Assembly: GCA_914767715.1 (NCBI GenBank)
Contig: OU612066.1
Coordinates: 22,606,283 to 22,666,282, forward strand
DNA length: 60,000 nucleotides
Reading direction: 5' to 3'
From: Membranipora membranacea
Lineage: Eukaryota; Bryozoa; Gymnolaemata; Cheilostomatida; Membraniporidae
The position numbers and the translations under genes are program-made. Under the pieces are notes generated by a model that was not told where the DNA came from, searched no databases, and saw nothing but the letters and a program-made list of their open reading frames with translations. Below, piece by piece: positions 12,915-23,275 of the stretch; within the stretch, counting starts at the first letter, position 1; each line of letters begins with the position of its first letter.

Positions 12915-13526
12915 TTAAAGTGCGTCGACCGGTATATAAGGGCCAGTCAATGTAAAGCGATCACCCAGCCATATCAAATTCAAATGGGGTTAGCAGCATT
13001 CAAATTCCTCCTGCTTTCTCGGAATTGAGAGGAGAAGCAGTGAATTATTTTTAATGGGAATCAGACAAGCTGTTGCGGAATTGTGTGATACACATGCCCA
13101 ATAAATTTTCATTCCAATAATGGCATTGGAAAGTGGTGAAAATATGACTGATGTCATACGAAATCGCCCAGTTTCGATGATTTCAAATCATCCGCTTCAA
13201 AATATACGAGCTCTTATTGGTCAATTTTGACGTTATGATTTATGGTTTTAGAGGTTGCCTAGATACCGTTGTCAAGATTGACCGTTGTAATTAAACCCTA
13301 TAATTCCAAGTGTGATGAGCTTCTATTCAACTTTATTTATGGGTGTCTGCGGATCACAATTTCTTATATAACACACTTGACCACTTGAGAACGCAACGTG
13401 GACTGGCTGTTAGAGGCGGAGACCAAGGCCATTCTCCGCCTCTAATTACATTGATCAGCCAATGGTCTTGCCTGTCACTTCACATGATTAATCCCCGTGC
13501 ACCCCCTTCGATTCCTACCTCTTTAA
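12915..13526. mobile_element. 604-bp insertion flanked by TTAA, absent from the other arm
   Basis: Left-arm sequence GAAGTTAA | AGTGCG...TACCTCT | TTAAGTTTGCC corresponds to the uninterrupted GAAGTTAAGTTTGCC (inverted) near 26,880 in the right arm. A TTAA duplication is the hallmark of piggyBac-type insertion. No clear terminal inverted repeats were seen, so a deletion in the right arm at a TTAA microhomology remains possible. The interior holds a 13-bp-arm hairpin near 13,410-13,445 and no coding region. Confidence 0.55.
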
Positions 13527-14733
13527 GTTTGCCACTTTAAGCAGAGCTTTCATTGCAGAGGCGAATGATGTTTTGATGATTTTAGTTAATGAGCGGATAT
13601 TCTACAAATTTACATAATTATCCATTTTTACACAACCAATAATTTTGATCTCTAGGCAGAGCATATCCCAACCAAATTGGAAATACAGACTTCAGTTGTT
13701 TTAATGAATACAATAATTACTCATTGGTAAAATAGACAGCAAGTTGGAGATGAATATGCAGCACGAGATGGCCAGTAACTAAATGTCGAGGAAAAGGTAG
13801 CATGTGCTCAGCGTTCCGACTCAATTGCACGGTATCCTCTCAAAAGAGTGATGTTTATCCAAAACAAAAACCTCTTTGTTATTGTTGAGTTCCACACAAT
13901 AACTTGGTGTATGGAAATTACTTTGTGAAAGCTTAAAAGCACTCATTAGCAACAGAAAGACACACAAAGCTTATACGAGTTATCGATATAAATCTGTGAG
14001 CTTGAGGATCAGCCGGTTATGGTTGAATTCTCAAATATTCTGAGTTTATGGGTGAAGTTAATCAGATCGTTTTGTAGGAGTCATGAGAACAGAAAATAAT
14101 ATTATACTGTTTAGGAGAGTACATGGAAAGATATTCAAATTGAGCTGTTGATTTATTCTTTATTATATCTCTCATTATATTTTCTAGAAGCAATCTCATA
14201 AATATGTCAGGAGTGTTGCTTGACTCACACCTTGTACCCCCTACTTCACATAGACCCTGCAATTTCCTCTCTACTAAAAAGGGTGTGGATCATGAAACAA
14301 GGCAGTACGAATGATTATAAGACTCCTAAATTTGTTTTTCCATAATTTACTGCTGTAAAGCAAACATGTGTAGCCTCAGTATTTTTATCTGTGCTTTATA
14401 CTGCTCTGTCCTCTGCACTCAAAATTTTCATCTTGTTTTACACAATGTCGTTTCGAAACTGCAGAAGCATAAGTTTCTTTGCCTTTCTCATTCCTAAGGT
14501 CTTTCTGACCGAATCAACACCCATATGGACACCAATGCTGTCGTCCAACTCGAATACCTGGCACTCGAACCTGCTTGCAACTGACAATCGAAATCTATGA
14601 GAACTGACTGACTCTAAATTCGAGATCCATTAAACCATTTGCGTAAATAATTGCAGGAATACTTAATCTCCGTTATTACAAAAGAAGAGAAAAAACCTTT
14701 TGTATGCTCTGAAAATTTTTATTCGATGAGGGT
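13527..14733. other. Arm sequence downstream of CAP gene A, no gene
   Basis: Collinear with the corresponding right-arm stretch; short frames here are not conserved as coding between the arms. The left arm keeps about 70 bases near 14,650-14,725 that are missing in the right arm. Confidence 0.5.
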
Positions 14734-14739
14734 TTTATT
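14734..14739 (-). terminator. Polyadenylation signal of CAP gene A
   Basis: AATAAA on the minus strand, about 180 bases past the stop codon; the same signal is conserved in the right arm at 25,747-25,752. Confidence 0.55.
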
Positions 14740-14915
14740 TTTTATAACGCTTTCAAATTTTGTGAAAGACATAATTGATGTAGATGTAGAAAGTTCATTT
14801 ACAACATAATGTGAGTGATAACAGCATGATGCATGAGAAGTTCTGTTCGTTATTTGGAGGTTTTGTCGAAGAGAATGTTTGTCCATCAGAGAGTTGTTTG
14901 CTTGTATGGTTGACC

Positions 14916-17219
14916 TTAGTTTGTGGTGCTCTTTGTCTCTGCCTTTGTAAAGGGTGCCTGACCAATCCAGTTTCCACTGCAATAAAAGAAAACTTGTATA
15001 CTCTTCAATGTGCAATCAATAAATGGTAATCAGATAACTGTAACAACTTGAGCATGCCTTAATGACGCTTAGATAAGCTTAAGTCTTTTGCTGCTATCCA
15101 CCGAAGGATTTGTCACTGCAGTGTTTGACAGCAACTATTTGCTTCCATGCTGAGCTGTTTACAATAATCTGTAGCAACTAACTTTGGCTTGAAATTCTTT
15201 GAATGTCTGTAGGTATTATGGTATTAGGACGAAGGATATGCCTAGGGCCTAGGCTAAAAATTGTTGTAGAAACTTTAACTTTAAATTTTAGCTGTCGCCC
15301 AAATTACCACTACCTGACCCTAACCTTATGAATCTTGCTGTTATGAAGATTCAAAGAATAATATTAAAATAATGTTGGATGGTGTAATTCTACATGACAG
15401 CTCTGTCAGTTTAGGGGTCAATTCAAAATGGCAAAATAGCAGATTACCAATATTTACTGCCAAGTTATCAATATTGACTTAGTTCACTTACTGAGGGTAG
15501 TAACTACATATAAATATAGTGAAGCCTCCCCCACAATCTGTCTTTCCACAGCCGACTTTGTCAATGGTAGCCCAGGCCATTCGAGTGAAGCTGAGGAATG
15601 TATCGCTACTGCCTTCACTTGGTATTACTGGCATTTCGTCCAGATCATACTCGTTGATACCACTCCACCAGTAGTTTAAGACGACATCCCAGCTGTGGTA
15701 ACCCGCTGGAGTACCCTCGGCAATATTCTGACCTGAAAATATATTTAAAAATAATATCTATATTTTGTTACAAGGGAGCTTATCCATGTCATAACACAAA
15801 TATTATCAGATAAGTAAAGTATAGTGCCATTATTTTTTATTCTGATTCAATGATAACACTTTAGCTACCCTTTTTATTATACAAATTCAAACACGATCAA
15901 GTCCATCTTTATCATAGATATCTTCCAGATTATATTACTAAATTATTATGCATTAACATCTTTGTGACTTTATTTCTTTCTGTTCATTGTTGTTGGGTAT
16001 TCCGTAAAAAATTCTCAACGAAAGAGTATTATCCAAAAAAAGTTTATATACATACATAACGATTAATTAAATTCAACAGCATTGTAATGATACTTGCCGT
16101 AATCATCTCGTTGCAGTATACACTTATCTGCCAATGTTTGTGCAGCAGAGGCTAACTTAGAATCCCATCTCTATAAATCAAAGATGTCAACACAGTATCA
16201 ATTATCAGACACCCTATTGAATATGTTACTCTGGAATTGTCTCACTATGTTTGCAACAGACCTCTGACTGCATTTGTAACACTTTTCTCCTACTTTTACA
16301 GTAATAATTTCAAAGAGTATTCTGAACATTTATACCATTGACACGCAGAGCAATTTCAGCCCAACAGATGAATGGCTTTGGCAAAACCGTCATCATCCAT
16401 GCTAATCAAAGTTAACGTCGATGATAAAGAAGGATTATTACCTGGTAACGAATCACCAAAAATGAGAATGATATGCAATAGCTTAGAACTTTTGACTGGC
16501 CTTATTTAATGTAGATGAGCAACAAATGCAAGATTTGATGTTACAGTTGGGTGTCTTACTATTTAAATAAGATATTATGCAAAAGTGGCACAAGTTGGCA
16601 CCAGGGAGAATTCTCCCTGTTGGCACAAGATGTTTCAAATTATGATAAGATAAAATGCCCCAACTGAGGCTGGATATAGCTAATTCTGAAAGAAAAACAT
16701 ACCATATCAGACATGAAGGTTGCAGGTAGAGTTGATCTCAGTGCATTGTGTTTTCGTATAATAGAAAGTCGATCAGCAAGGCCCACCAGTGCCTCTGAAA
16801 CGACAACAGCAACAAAGTTTTCAATGCAGATAAGAAATTGAATAAAGTTAAAAGCAATCCAGACATACATTACCTTGATATAGAGTGCCAAAGAAAGTGG
16901 TTAAAAAACATGAATGTGATGCTACACCAACTAAAAGCTTACACAAAAATGAATAATAATAATAATTGCTGTTAGTTTTATGTTTAAAAAACCATGAAAA
17001 CATACAGTATCCAATACAATATCATGAATCACAGAAATTTGCTGTTTCAGAATTAACGCTTTCACAGCTGTTTTGATTCATAAGGTGGCGTTGTTGATCA
17101 ACTGCGCACTTTGGTTTTTCTAAATGATATTTGAAAGAATCATAACAGGCTGATAAATATTACTTACCAGCAAAACCCACTGCCAACAGAAGTACACTGA
17201 TATAAAAGGTCTGCCTCAT
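14916..17219 (-). CDS. Secreted CAP-superfamily (SCP/CRISP-like) protein, copy A
   Basis: Five exons: 17,168-17,219, 16,703-16,794, 16,098-16,170, 15,492-15,732 and 14,916-14,976. They total 519 bases, 172 residues plus stop, with all phases closing. An 18-residue signal peptide (MRQTFYISVLLLAVGFAG) is followed directly by one CAP domain and nothing else, so it is a minimal family member. Visible family motifs are RKHNALRSTLP, WDSKLASAAQ...C, FTRMAWANI-type CAP1 (here AWATIDKVGCG), CSYY and YYPHGN. CAP proteins are normally secreted, with roles in defence, venom or reproduction; which applies here is unknown. Of the four residues lining the usual metal-binding cavity, only the first His (HN) remains: GEN is GQN, the His of the CAP1 motif is Ser, and the Glu after the paired Trp is Gly. 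Intron 3 has a GC donor (TACG|GCAAGT). Copy B is at 23,276-25,570. Confidence 0.9.
16595..16627. mobile_element. 18-bp palindromic insertion in CAP gene A intron (empty site in copy B)
   Basis: CAGGGAGAATTCTCCCTG at 16,602-16,619 lies between TTGGCAC (16,595-16,601) and TTGGCACA (16,620-16,627). The matching place in the right arm (near 23,892) reads a single AAGTTGGCACAAG on the same strand. The palindrome and one TTGGCAC were therefore gained after the duplication, or precisely lost from the right arm. Confidence 0.65.
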
Positions 17220-17300
17220 CGTGAAAATTAGGTAAATGTTATGTCAAGTGTTCCGCTCAGCTACCGAAGATCAACTGTGTTGTTACACCAAAACAAACCC

Positions 17301-17308
17301 TTTTTATA
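17301..17308 (-). promoter_or_regulatory. TATA box of CAP gene A
   Basis: TATAAAAA on the minus strand, about 80 bases before the start codon, conserved in copy B. Confidence 0.6.
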
Positions 17309-19107
17309 TGAAACCTGACAGCATAACATAACGGAACAAGGAAATTTGGTTATGCAACTACAAAATGTTTCCTTGTTTTTGTACTGTAAGCTGAGTAGCA
17401 AAAGATTTATTGTCAAAATAGCATTTCTTTTGTATACAAGATCAGGACTTTTAAACACAACAAAGTAACTGATTTATATACAGAGACAAGTGTTTATGTG
17501 TTTGTGATTGACTAAAAACCTGCTTTGACAAAGGCAAAGATTGATGTGGAGATGGAAAAATAGCAAGATCTAGCCTTAAGCAATTTGTCCGAGTGAAGTG
17601 CATGGAGGAGTAAAAAGACTCCTTCAACACGCTCAAGTACCATTCACATTAGCCTACATTAGGCTACATTGCACCACTATTTTATATTTTATCTATTGAT
17701 TGAACTCATATACCCCCAAAAAAATCTCATTTCCGCAAAATAATACAATATTTTTTGCTCGAAAGCTTGTTTACTTGGACTAGGATCAACAATTTAGAAA
17801 AGCTTAGAAGCAAAAGTTCTCAATTCCATACGAAAATACTATTAATTTGGACATTGCTTAGTTAATATTAATCCATCCATGGCCATCACTCACATTCAAT
17901 GTGCATGCCCTTGGTGAGATTCATGAAGGAATTCGCAGCCGTAAGTGGTCGTGTTTTCCTTCTTGAACACTATTAGGAGCTGGCTGTGATCTAAATCCAT
18001 TCTCAGAGATGTCAGCAGAAAATCCTGCTCTCTAGGAAGTCACGTTGCAAAGAAATAATATAAAAACAAAATTCATTGTTATGATTGCGTATAACCTTCA
18101 CTGAACCAAGGAACTGACCTTCAACATCGTTGTAAGGTTTAGGAAAAACATCCTCGATCTCTGATGTGAACAATAGAGACAGCGCCAGTCCGTATCGAGC
18201 ATATATGTGTCAAGGCCTTACCTGTCAAGGATAGGACCTTCTTACTCAATCATATCTATCGAGCAGTTTGCACAACCAGTTCGAAACTTTTGGGTGGAGT
18301 ACTTGACTGTTGCCCCTCTTTATTCTGATCATAATCATATCACTATCAAGGGATCAGCGAACAACAATATTCATGGCTCATTTGGATCGGAAGTCTGAAG
18401 TTTGTCTAATGCCATTTCTCATTCCAACCTCATTGCTAGGTTCATTGTATTGAAATTTGAGCAATAGTTTGACAAACAGAGCTGGAAAGCAAAGTAAAGT
18501 TGAAACAGTTTGTGGTTGAAAATATCAAATTATTGTCCTCAACATTCCTTTGGAGAGTGACAGTAACTATGAGCCTCTCCTACTTGGTGCCACATCTGCC
18601 TGGCAAAGGTAAAATCAAGTGTTGTAGCTCTTCATGATCGGAAAACATAAAGTGACCTGATGGCAGCAGCTGATAATGTCTACACATAAATCAATATCCT
18701 GGCTGCAGTGAAATCTAATCAAAATTGTTGAATTTTTAGGGGTTTTCTAGGTTGATATTTGGGCACTTAGATTGTTCATTCCTTTCAGATGCTCCCTTTT
18801 AGTTTGATACAAAGGATATTAGTACTGAAAGTACAGACTATAAATGGTAAGACAACAATAAATGAAGGTCAAAATTGGTGAAAATCAGTACAGAAAATAG
18901 AACCCGCTTGAAAGAAGGCCTTCAGTGATCAGTTGTTTTTATCATCAAAGGGGTATGACTTTATAGATGGTAGTGTTGACTTTATCTTGATTCCTTTGTG
19001 TGTCCATACAAAAGATGACGGATGTTTATAATTGAATGATCACTTTGCGTAAGGTCAGTTCCTTGTATGAAGGTTACATCACAATGATAACAGGTAAAAA
19101 CAAGGAG
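17309..19107. other. Upstream region of CAP gene A, no gene
   Basis: The inverted copy is 21,393-23,186. Two short frames (18,207-18,398 and its partner 22,097-22,288) are similar at the protein level, but this only reflects the few-percent nucleotide divergence of the arms. No splice-supported exon was seen. The region would hold the distal promoter of the CAP gene. Confidence 0.4.
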
Positions 19108-19201
19108 CACCCGGCAGACACGGGTCATCCCTCTCTTGAGGAAGGTCAGACATAGGGTATAATATGTATTTAATTTATGTTAAGCTTGGATGGCCTGAAA
19201 C
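19108..19201 (-). repeat. Dispersed repeat, left-arm copy
   Basis: Minus-strand copy of the segment at 10,750-10,846 and 21,295-21,392. Confidence 0.7.
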
Positions 19202-19717
19202 TATACAACTCAGGGATGTAAATCGAAATATCATGTGTTTTTATTCAAACTTGAAACCTACCTAATATCCTATCCTCCCTATTTGCATTTATTGCGGTTT
19301 GCATCCCTGATTGTATATATCGTCAGAGATGCGACTAGAAATGGCACAATCTCATAAATGCTACAAATGTCAGGGGAGCAGATAACATGTTTGTGTAAGA
19401 TGGTTGGTAGGTGATGACTGCACAAGTGTAAACTGAGCTAAGCAAAAGAGTAACAGAGATAGTAAACTGACATACACTCCCTGATTTCTTCCTATTCAAA
19501 AATGATCAAAATTTGCAGCCTGATTATGATACACTTCTTCATTTATTGTAATCTAGAGTAGTCACCATCGTCATCGTCATCATCAAAAAAGGTCAATTAT
19601 TTGCCTTCCCGGACAAAAACCACGCATGCCTGTATTATACAAATGTCATGATGTACAATGCTAAGGTAAAGACTTAAAGAACATTGCAGGTAGTCAACAC
19701 GGTTAGTGACAAAAACC

Positions 19718-20778
19718 TGCTCTTAAAGACGGTTGCGGGTCAGATTCACTTTCTCCCATCCCTATCCAGGTTGATAGATCACCCAATTCTGATTATGTAC
19801 ATGTGCTCCAATTTGGTAATGCTTACAAAGCTACAAACTGCCATCTCCAGGAACATCTGATCATGATGCAGTAATGATGATACCAAAGTACACTCCAGCC
19901 TGTAAGAGTCAGCCCACCTACATTACTAAACAGCTATGGTCCAGTGACAACATGGAGAAGCTAATAGACTGCCTAGAAGATACTGACTGGCCTACTATCT
20001 TATCTGATTCTGACATCAATGATCAGGCCTCAATCTTCACTGATTACCTAAACTTTTGTATTGAGCAGAACATCCCATCAGTAAAAGTCAGAAATAGATG
20101 TGACAAACCGTGGATGATTGGTAACATCAGTAGACTCATAGCACAAAGGTGTCGAGCCCTAAATGTAAATGACAAAGCTCTTGTGAGACACCTACAATCT
20201 GTTATACAGCGTGAAATGAGATTTGCTAAATCTTGTTATGCTAAGTCACTTGAGAAATCATTCAATGATAAGCCTGTTGAGGCCTGAAAATCTCTTAAAA
20301 GTGTGTTGATGCTAAATTCTAACGATGCCGGCTGTCAATTGATGCAAACTGATAAACCAACTGATTGTTGCACTGTTGTGTTACCTGATATCTGTGATAC
20401 CTCTAACTTTTTTCCATAGATGATGTTTATTTTGTGCTTAAATCCACTAATACCAGGAAGAGCCAGGGACCTGACAATATCCCACCCAAGTTACTGAAAG
20501 CTGCAGCCCGAGTCCTAGCCAAGCCAGTTCGAACTATATACAATAACTCCATCAGGTTAGCCACATTACCTCAATGTTGGAAATCAGCGAATATAAAACC
20601 GATTCCAAAATGTACAGCTCCACAACACATCAAGGACTTCAGACCCATAGCCCTCTCTTCTACCCTGGCCAAATGCTTTGAGAGACTCACTGTTAAATAT
20701 TTCCAACCTCTGGTTACTGATACTCGACCGTTTGCATGTAAGCAAAACAACTCTACTGAAAATGCGTTCATATTGTTT
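19718..20778 (+). mobile_element. L2-like retrotransposon, 5' half of reverse transcriptase (spacer of inverted duplication)
   Basis: From about 19,850 the plus strand encodes the end of the endonuclease (GTSDHDAVMMIPKY), the linker (TDWPTILSD...DYLNFCIEQNIPS...CDKPWMI) and the first RT blocks (RKSQGPDNIPPKLLK, FRPIALSSTLAKCFERL, NNSTENAF). An in-frame TGA at about 20,285 replaces a codon in the linker (EA*KSLKSVL), and a frame change follows before 20,434, so it is dead. The coding sequence ends abruptly at 20,778 where the right arm begins. It lies between the two arms of the inverted duplication. Confidence 0.8.
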
Positions 20779-21294
20779 GGTTTTTGTCACTAACCGTGTT
20801 GACTACCTGCAATGTTCTTTAAGTCTTTACCTTAGCATTGTACATCATGACATTTGTATAATACAGGCATGCGTGGTTTTTGTCCGGGAAGGCAAATAAT
20901 TGACCTTTTTTGATGATGACGATGACGATGGTGACTACTCTAGATTACAATAAATGAAGAAGTGTATCATAATCAGGCTGCAAATTTTGATCATTTTTGA
21001 ATAGGAAGAAATCAGGGAGTGTATGTCAGTTTACTATCTCTGTTACTCTTTTGCTTAGCTCAGTTTACACTTGTGCAGTCATCACCTACCAACCATCTTA
21101 CACAAACATGTTATCTGCACCCCTGACATTTGCAGCATTTATGAGATTGTGCCATTTTTAGTCGCATCTCTGAAGATAAATACAATCAGGGATGCAAACC
21201 GCAATAAATGCAAATAGGGAGGATAGGATATTAGGTAGGTTTCAAGTTTGAATAAAAACACATGATATTTCGATTTACATCCCTGAGTTGTATA

Positions 21295-21392
21295 GTTTCA
21301 GGCCATCCAAGCTTAACATAAATTAAATACATATTATACCCTATGAAGTCTGACCTTCCTCAAGAGAGGGATGACCCGTGTCTGCCCGGGTG
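21295..21392 (+). repeat. Dispersed repeat, right-arm copy
   Basis: Third copy of the segment seen at 10,750-10,846; it contains GTGTCTGCCCGGGTG. Confidence 0.7.
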
Positions 21393-23186
21393 CTCCTTGT
21401 TTTTACCTGTTATTATTGTGATGTAACCTTCATACAAGGAACTGACCTTACGCAAAGTGATCATTCAATTATAAACATCCGTTAACTTTTGTATGGACAC
21501 ACAAAGGAATCAAGATAAAGTCAACACTACCATCTGTAAAGTCATACCCCTTTGATGATAAAAATAACTGATCACTGAGGCCTTCTTTCAAGCCGGTTCT
21601 ATTTTCTGTACTGATTTTCACCAATTTTGACCTTCATTTACTGTTGTCTTACCATTTATAGTCTGTTCTTTCAGTACTAATATCCTTTGTATCAAACTAA
21701 AAGGGAGAATCTGAAAGGAATGAACAATCTAAGTGTTCAAATATCAATCTAGAAAACCCCTAAAAATTCAACAATTTTGATTAGATTTCACTCCAGCCAG
21801 GATATTGATTTATGTGTAGACATTATCAGCTGCTGCCATCAGGTCACTTTATGTTTGCCGATCATGAAGAGCTACAACACTTGATTTTACCTTTGCAAGG
21901 CAGATGTGGCACCAAGTAGGAGAGGCTCATGGTTATTGTCACTCTCCAAAGGAATGTTGAGGACAATTGCTATTTTCAACCACAAACTGTTTCAACTTTA
22001 TTTTGCTTTCCAGCTCTGTTTGTCAAACTAATGCTCAAATTTCAATACAATGAACCTAGCAATGAGGTTGGAATGAGAAATGGCATTAGACAAACTTCAG
22101 ACTTCCGATCCAAATGAGCCATGAATATTGTTGTTTGCTGATCCCTTGATAGTGATAAGATTATGATCAGAATAAAGAGAGGCAACAGTCAAGTACTCCA
22201 CCCAAAAGTTTCGAACTGGTTGTGCAAACTGCTCGATAGATATGATTGAGTAAGAAGGTCCTATCCTTGACAGGTAAAGCCTTGACACATATATGCTCGA
22301 TACGGACTGGCGCTGTCTCTATTGTTCACATCAGAGATCGAGGATGTTTTTCCAAAACCTTACAACGATGTTGAAGGTCAGTTCCTTGGTTCAGTGAAGG
22401 TTATACGCAATCATAACAATGAATTTTGTTTTTATATTATTTCTTTGCAACGTGACTTCCTAGAGAGCAGGTTTTTCTGCTGACATCTCTGAGAATGGAT
22501 TTAGATCACAGCCAGCTCCTAATAGTGTTCAGGAAGGAAAACACGACCACTTACGGCTGCGAATTCCTTCATGAATCTCACCAAGGGCTTGCACATTGAA
22601 TGTGAGTGATGGCCATGGATGGATTAATATTAACTAAGCAATGTCCAAATTAATAGTATTTTTGTATGGAATTGAGAACTTTTGCTTCTAAGCGATTCTA
22701 AATCGTTGATCCTAGTCCAAGTAAACAAGCTTTCGAGCAAAAAATATTGTATTATTTTGCGGAAATGAGATTTTTTTGGGGGTATATGAGTTCAATCAAT
22801 AGATAAAATATAAAAAAGTGGTGCAATGTAGCCTAATGTAGGCTAATGTGAATGGTACTTGAGCGAGTTGAAGGAGTCTTTTTACTCCTCCATGCACTTC
22901 ACTCAGACAAATTGCTTAAGGCTAGATCTTGCTATTTTTCCATCTCCACATCAATCTTTGCCTTTGTCAAAGCAGGTTTTTAGTCAATCACAAACACATA
23001 AACACTTGTCTCTGTATATAAATCAGTTACTTTGTTGTGTTTAAAAGTCCTGATCTTGTATACAAAAGAAATGCTATTTTGACAATAAATCTTTTGCTTC
23101 TCAGCTTACAGTACAAAAACAAGGAAACATTTTGTAGTTGCATAGCCAAATTTCCTTGTTCCGTTATGTTATGCTGTCAGGTTTCA
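21393..23186. other. Upstream region of CAP gene B, no gene
   Basis: Inverted counterpart of 17,309-19,107. No splice-supported exon was seen. Confidence 0.4.
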
Positions 23187-23194
23187 TATAAAAA
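23187..23194 (+). promoter_or_regulatory. TATA box of CAP gene B
   Basis: TATAAAAA, 82 bases before the exon 1 ATG at 23,276. It implies transcription starting near 23,215-23,225. Confidence 0.6.
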
Positions 23195-23275
23195 GGGTTT
23201 GTTTTGGTGTAGCAACACAGTCGATCTTCGGTAGCTGACCGGAACACTTGACATAACATTTACATGATTTTCACG

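Larger units (their letters stand above)
12389..19717. repeat. Left arm of a large inverted duplication
   Basis: The whole arm (7,329 bp) is an inverted copy of 20,779-27,432. Collinearity was checked at many points: outer end TATCGTTTAATGCTTC, the CAP gene with every exon, its promoter, and the inner end GTTAGTGACAAAAACC. By eye the arms differ by a few percent (5 of 241 bases in CAP exon 4) plus indels, including a 604-bp insertion here at 12,919-13,522. Confidence 0.92.

Noticed and set aside
18207-18398. 63-codon frame conserved with 22,097-22,288
   Set aside because: It lies at matching places of the inverted duplication; conservation equals the overall divergence of the arms.
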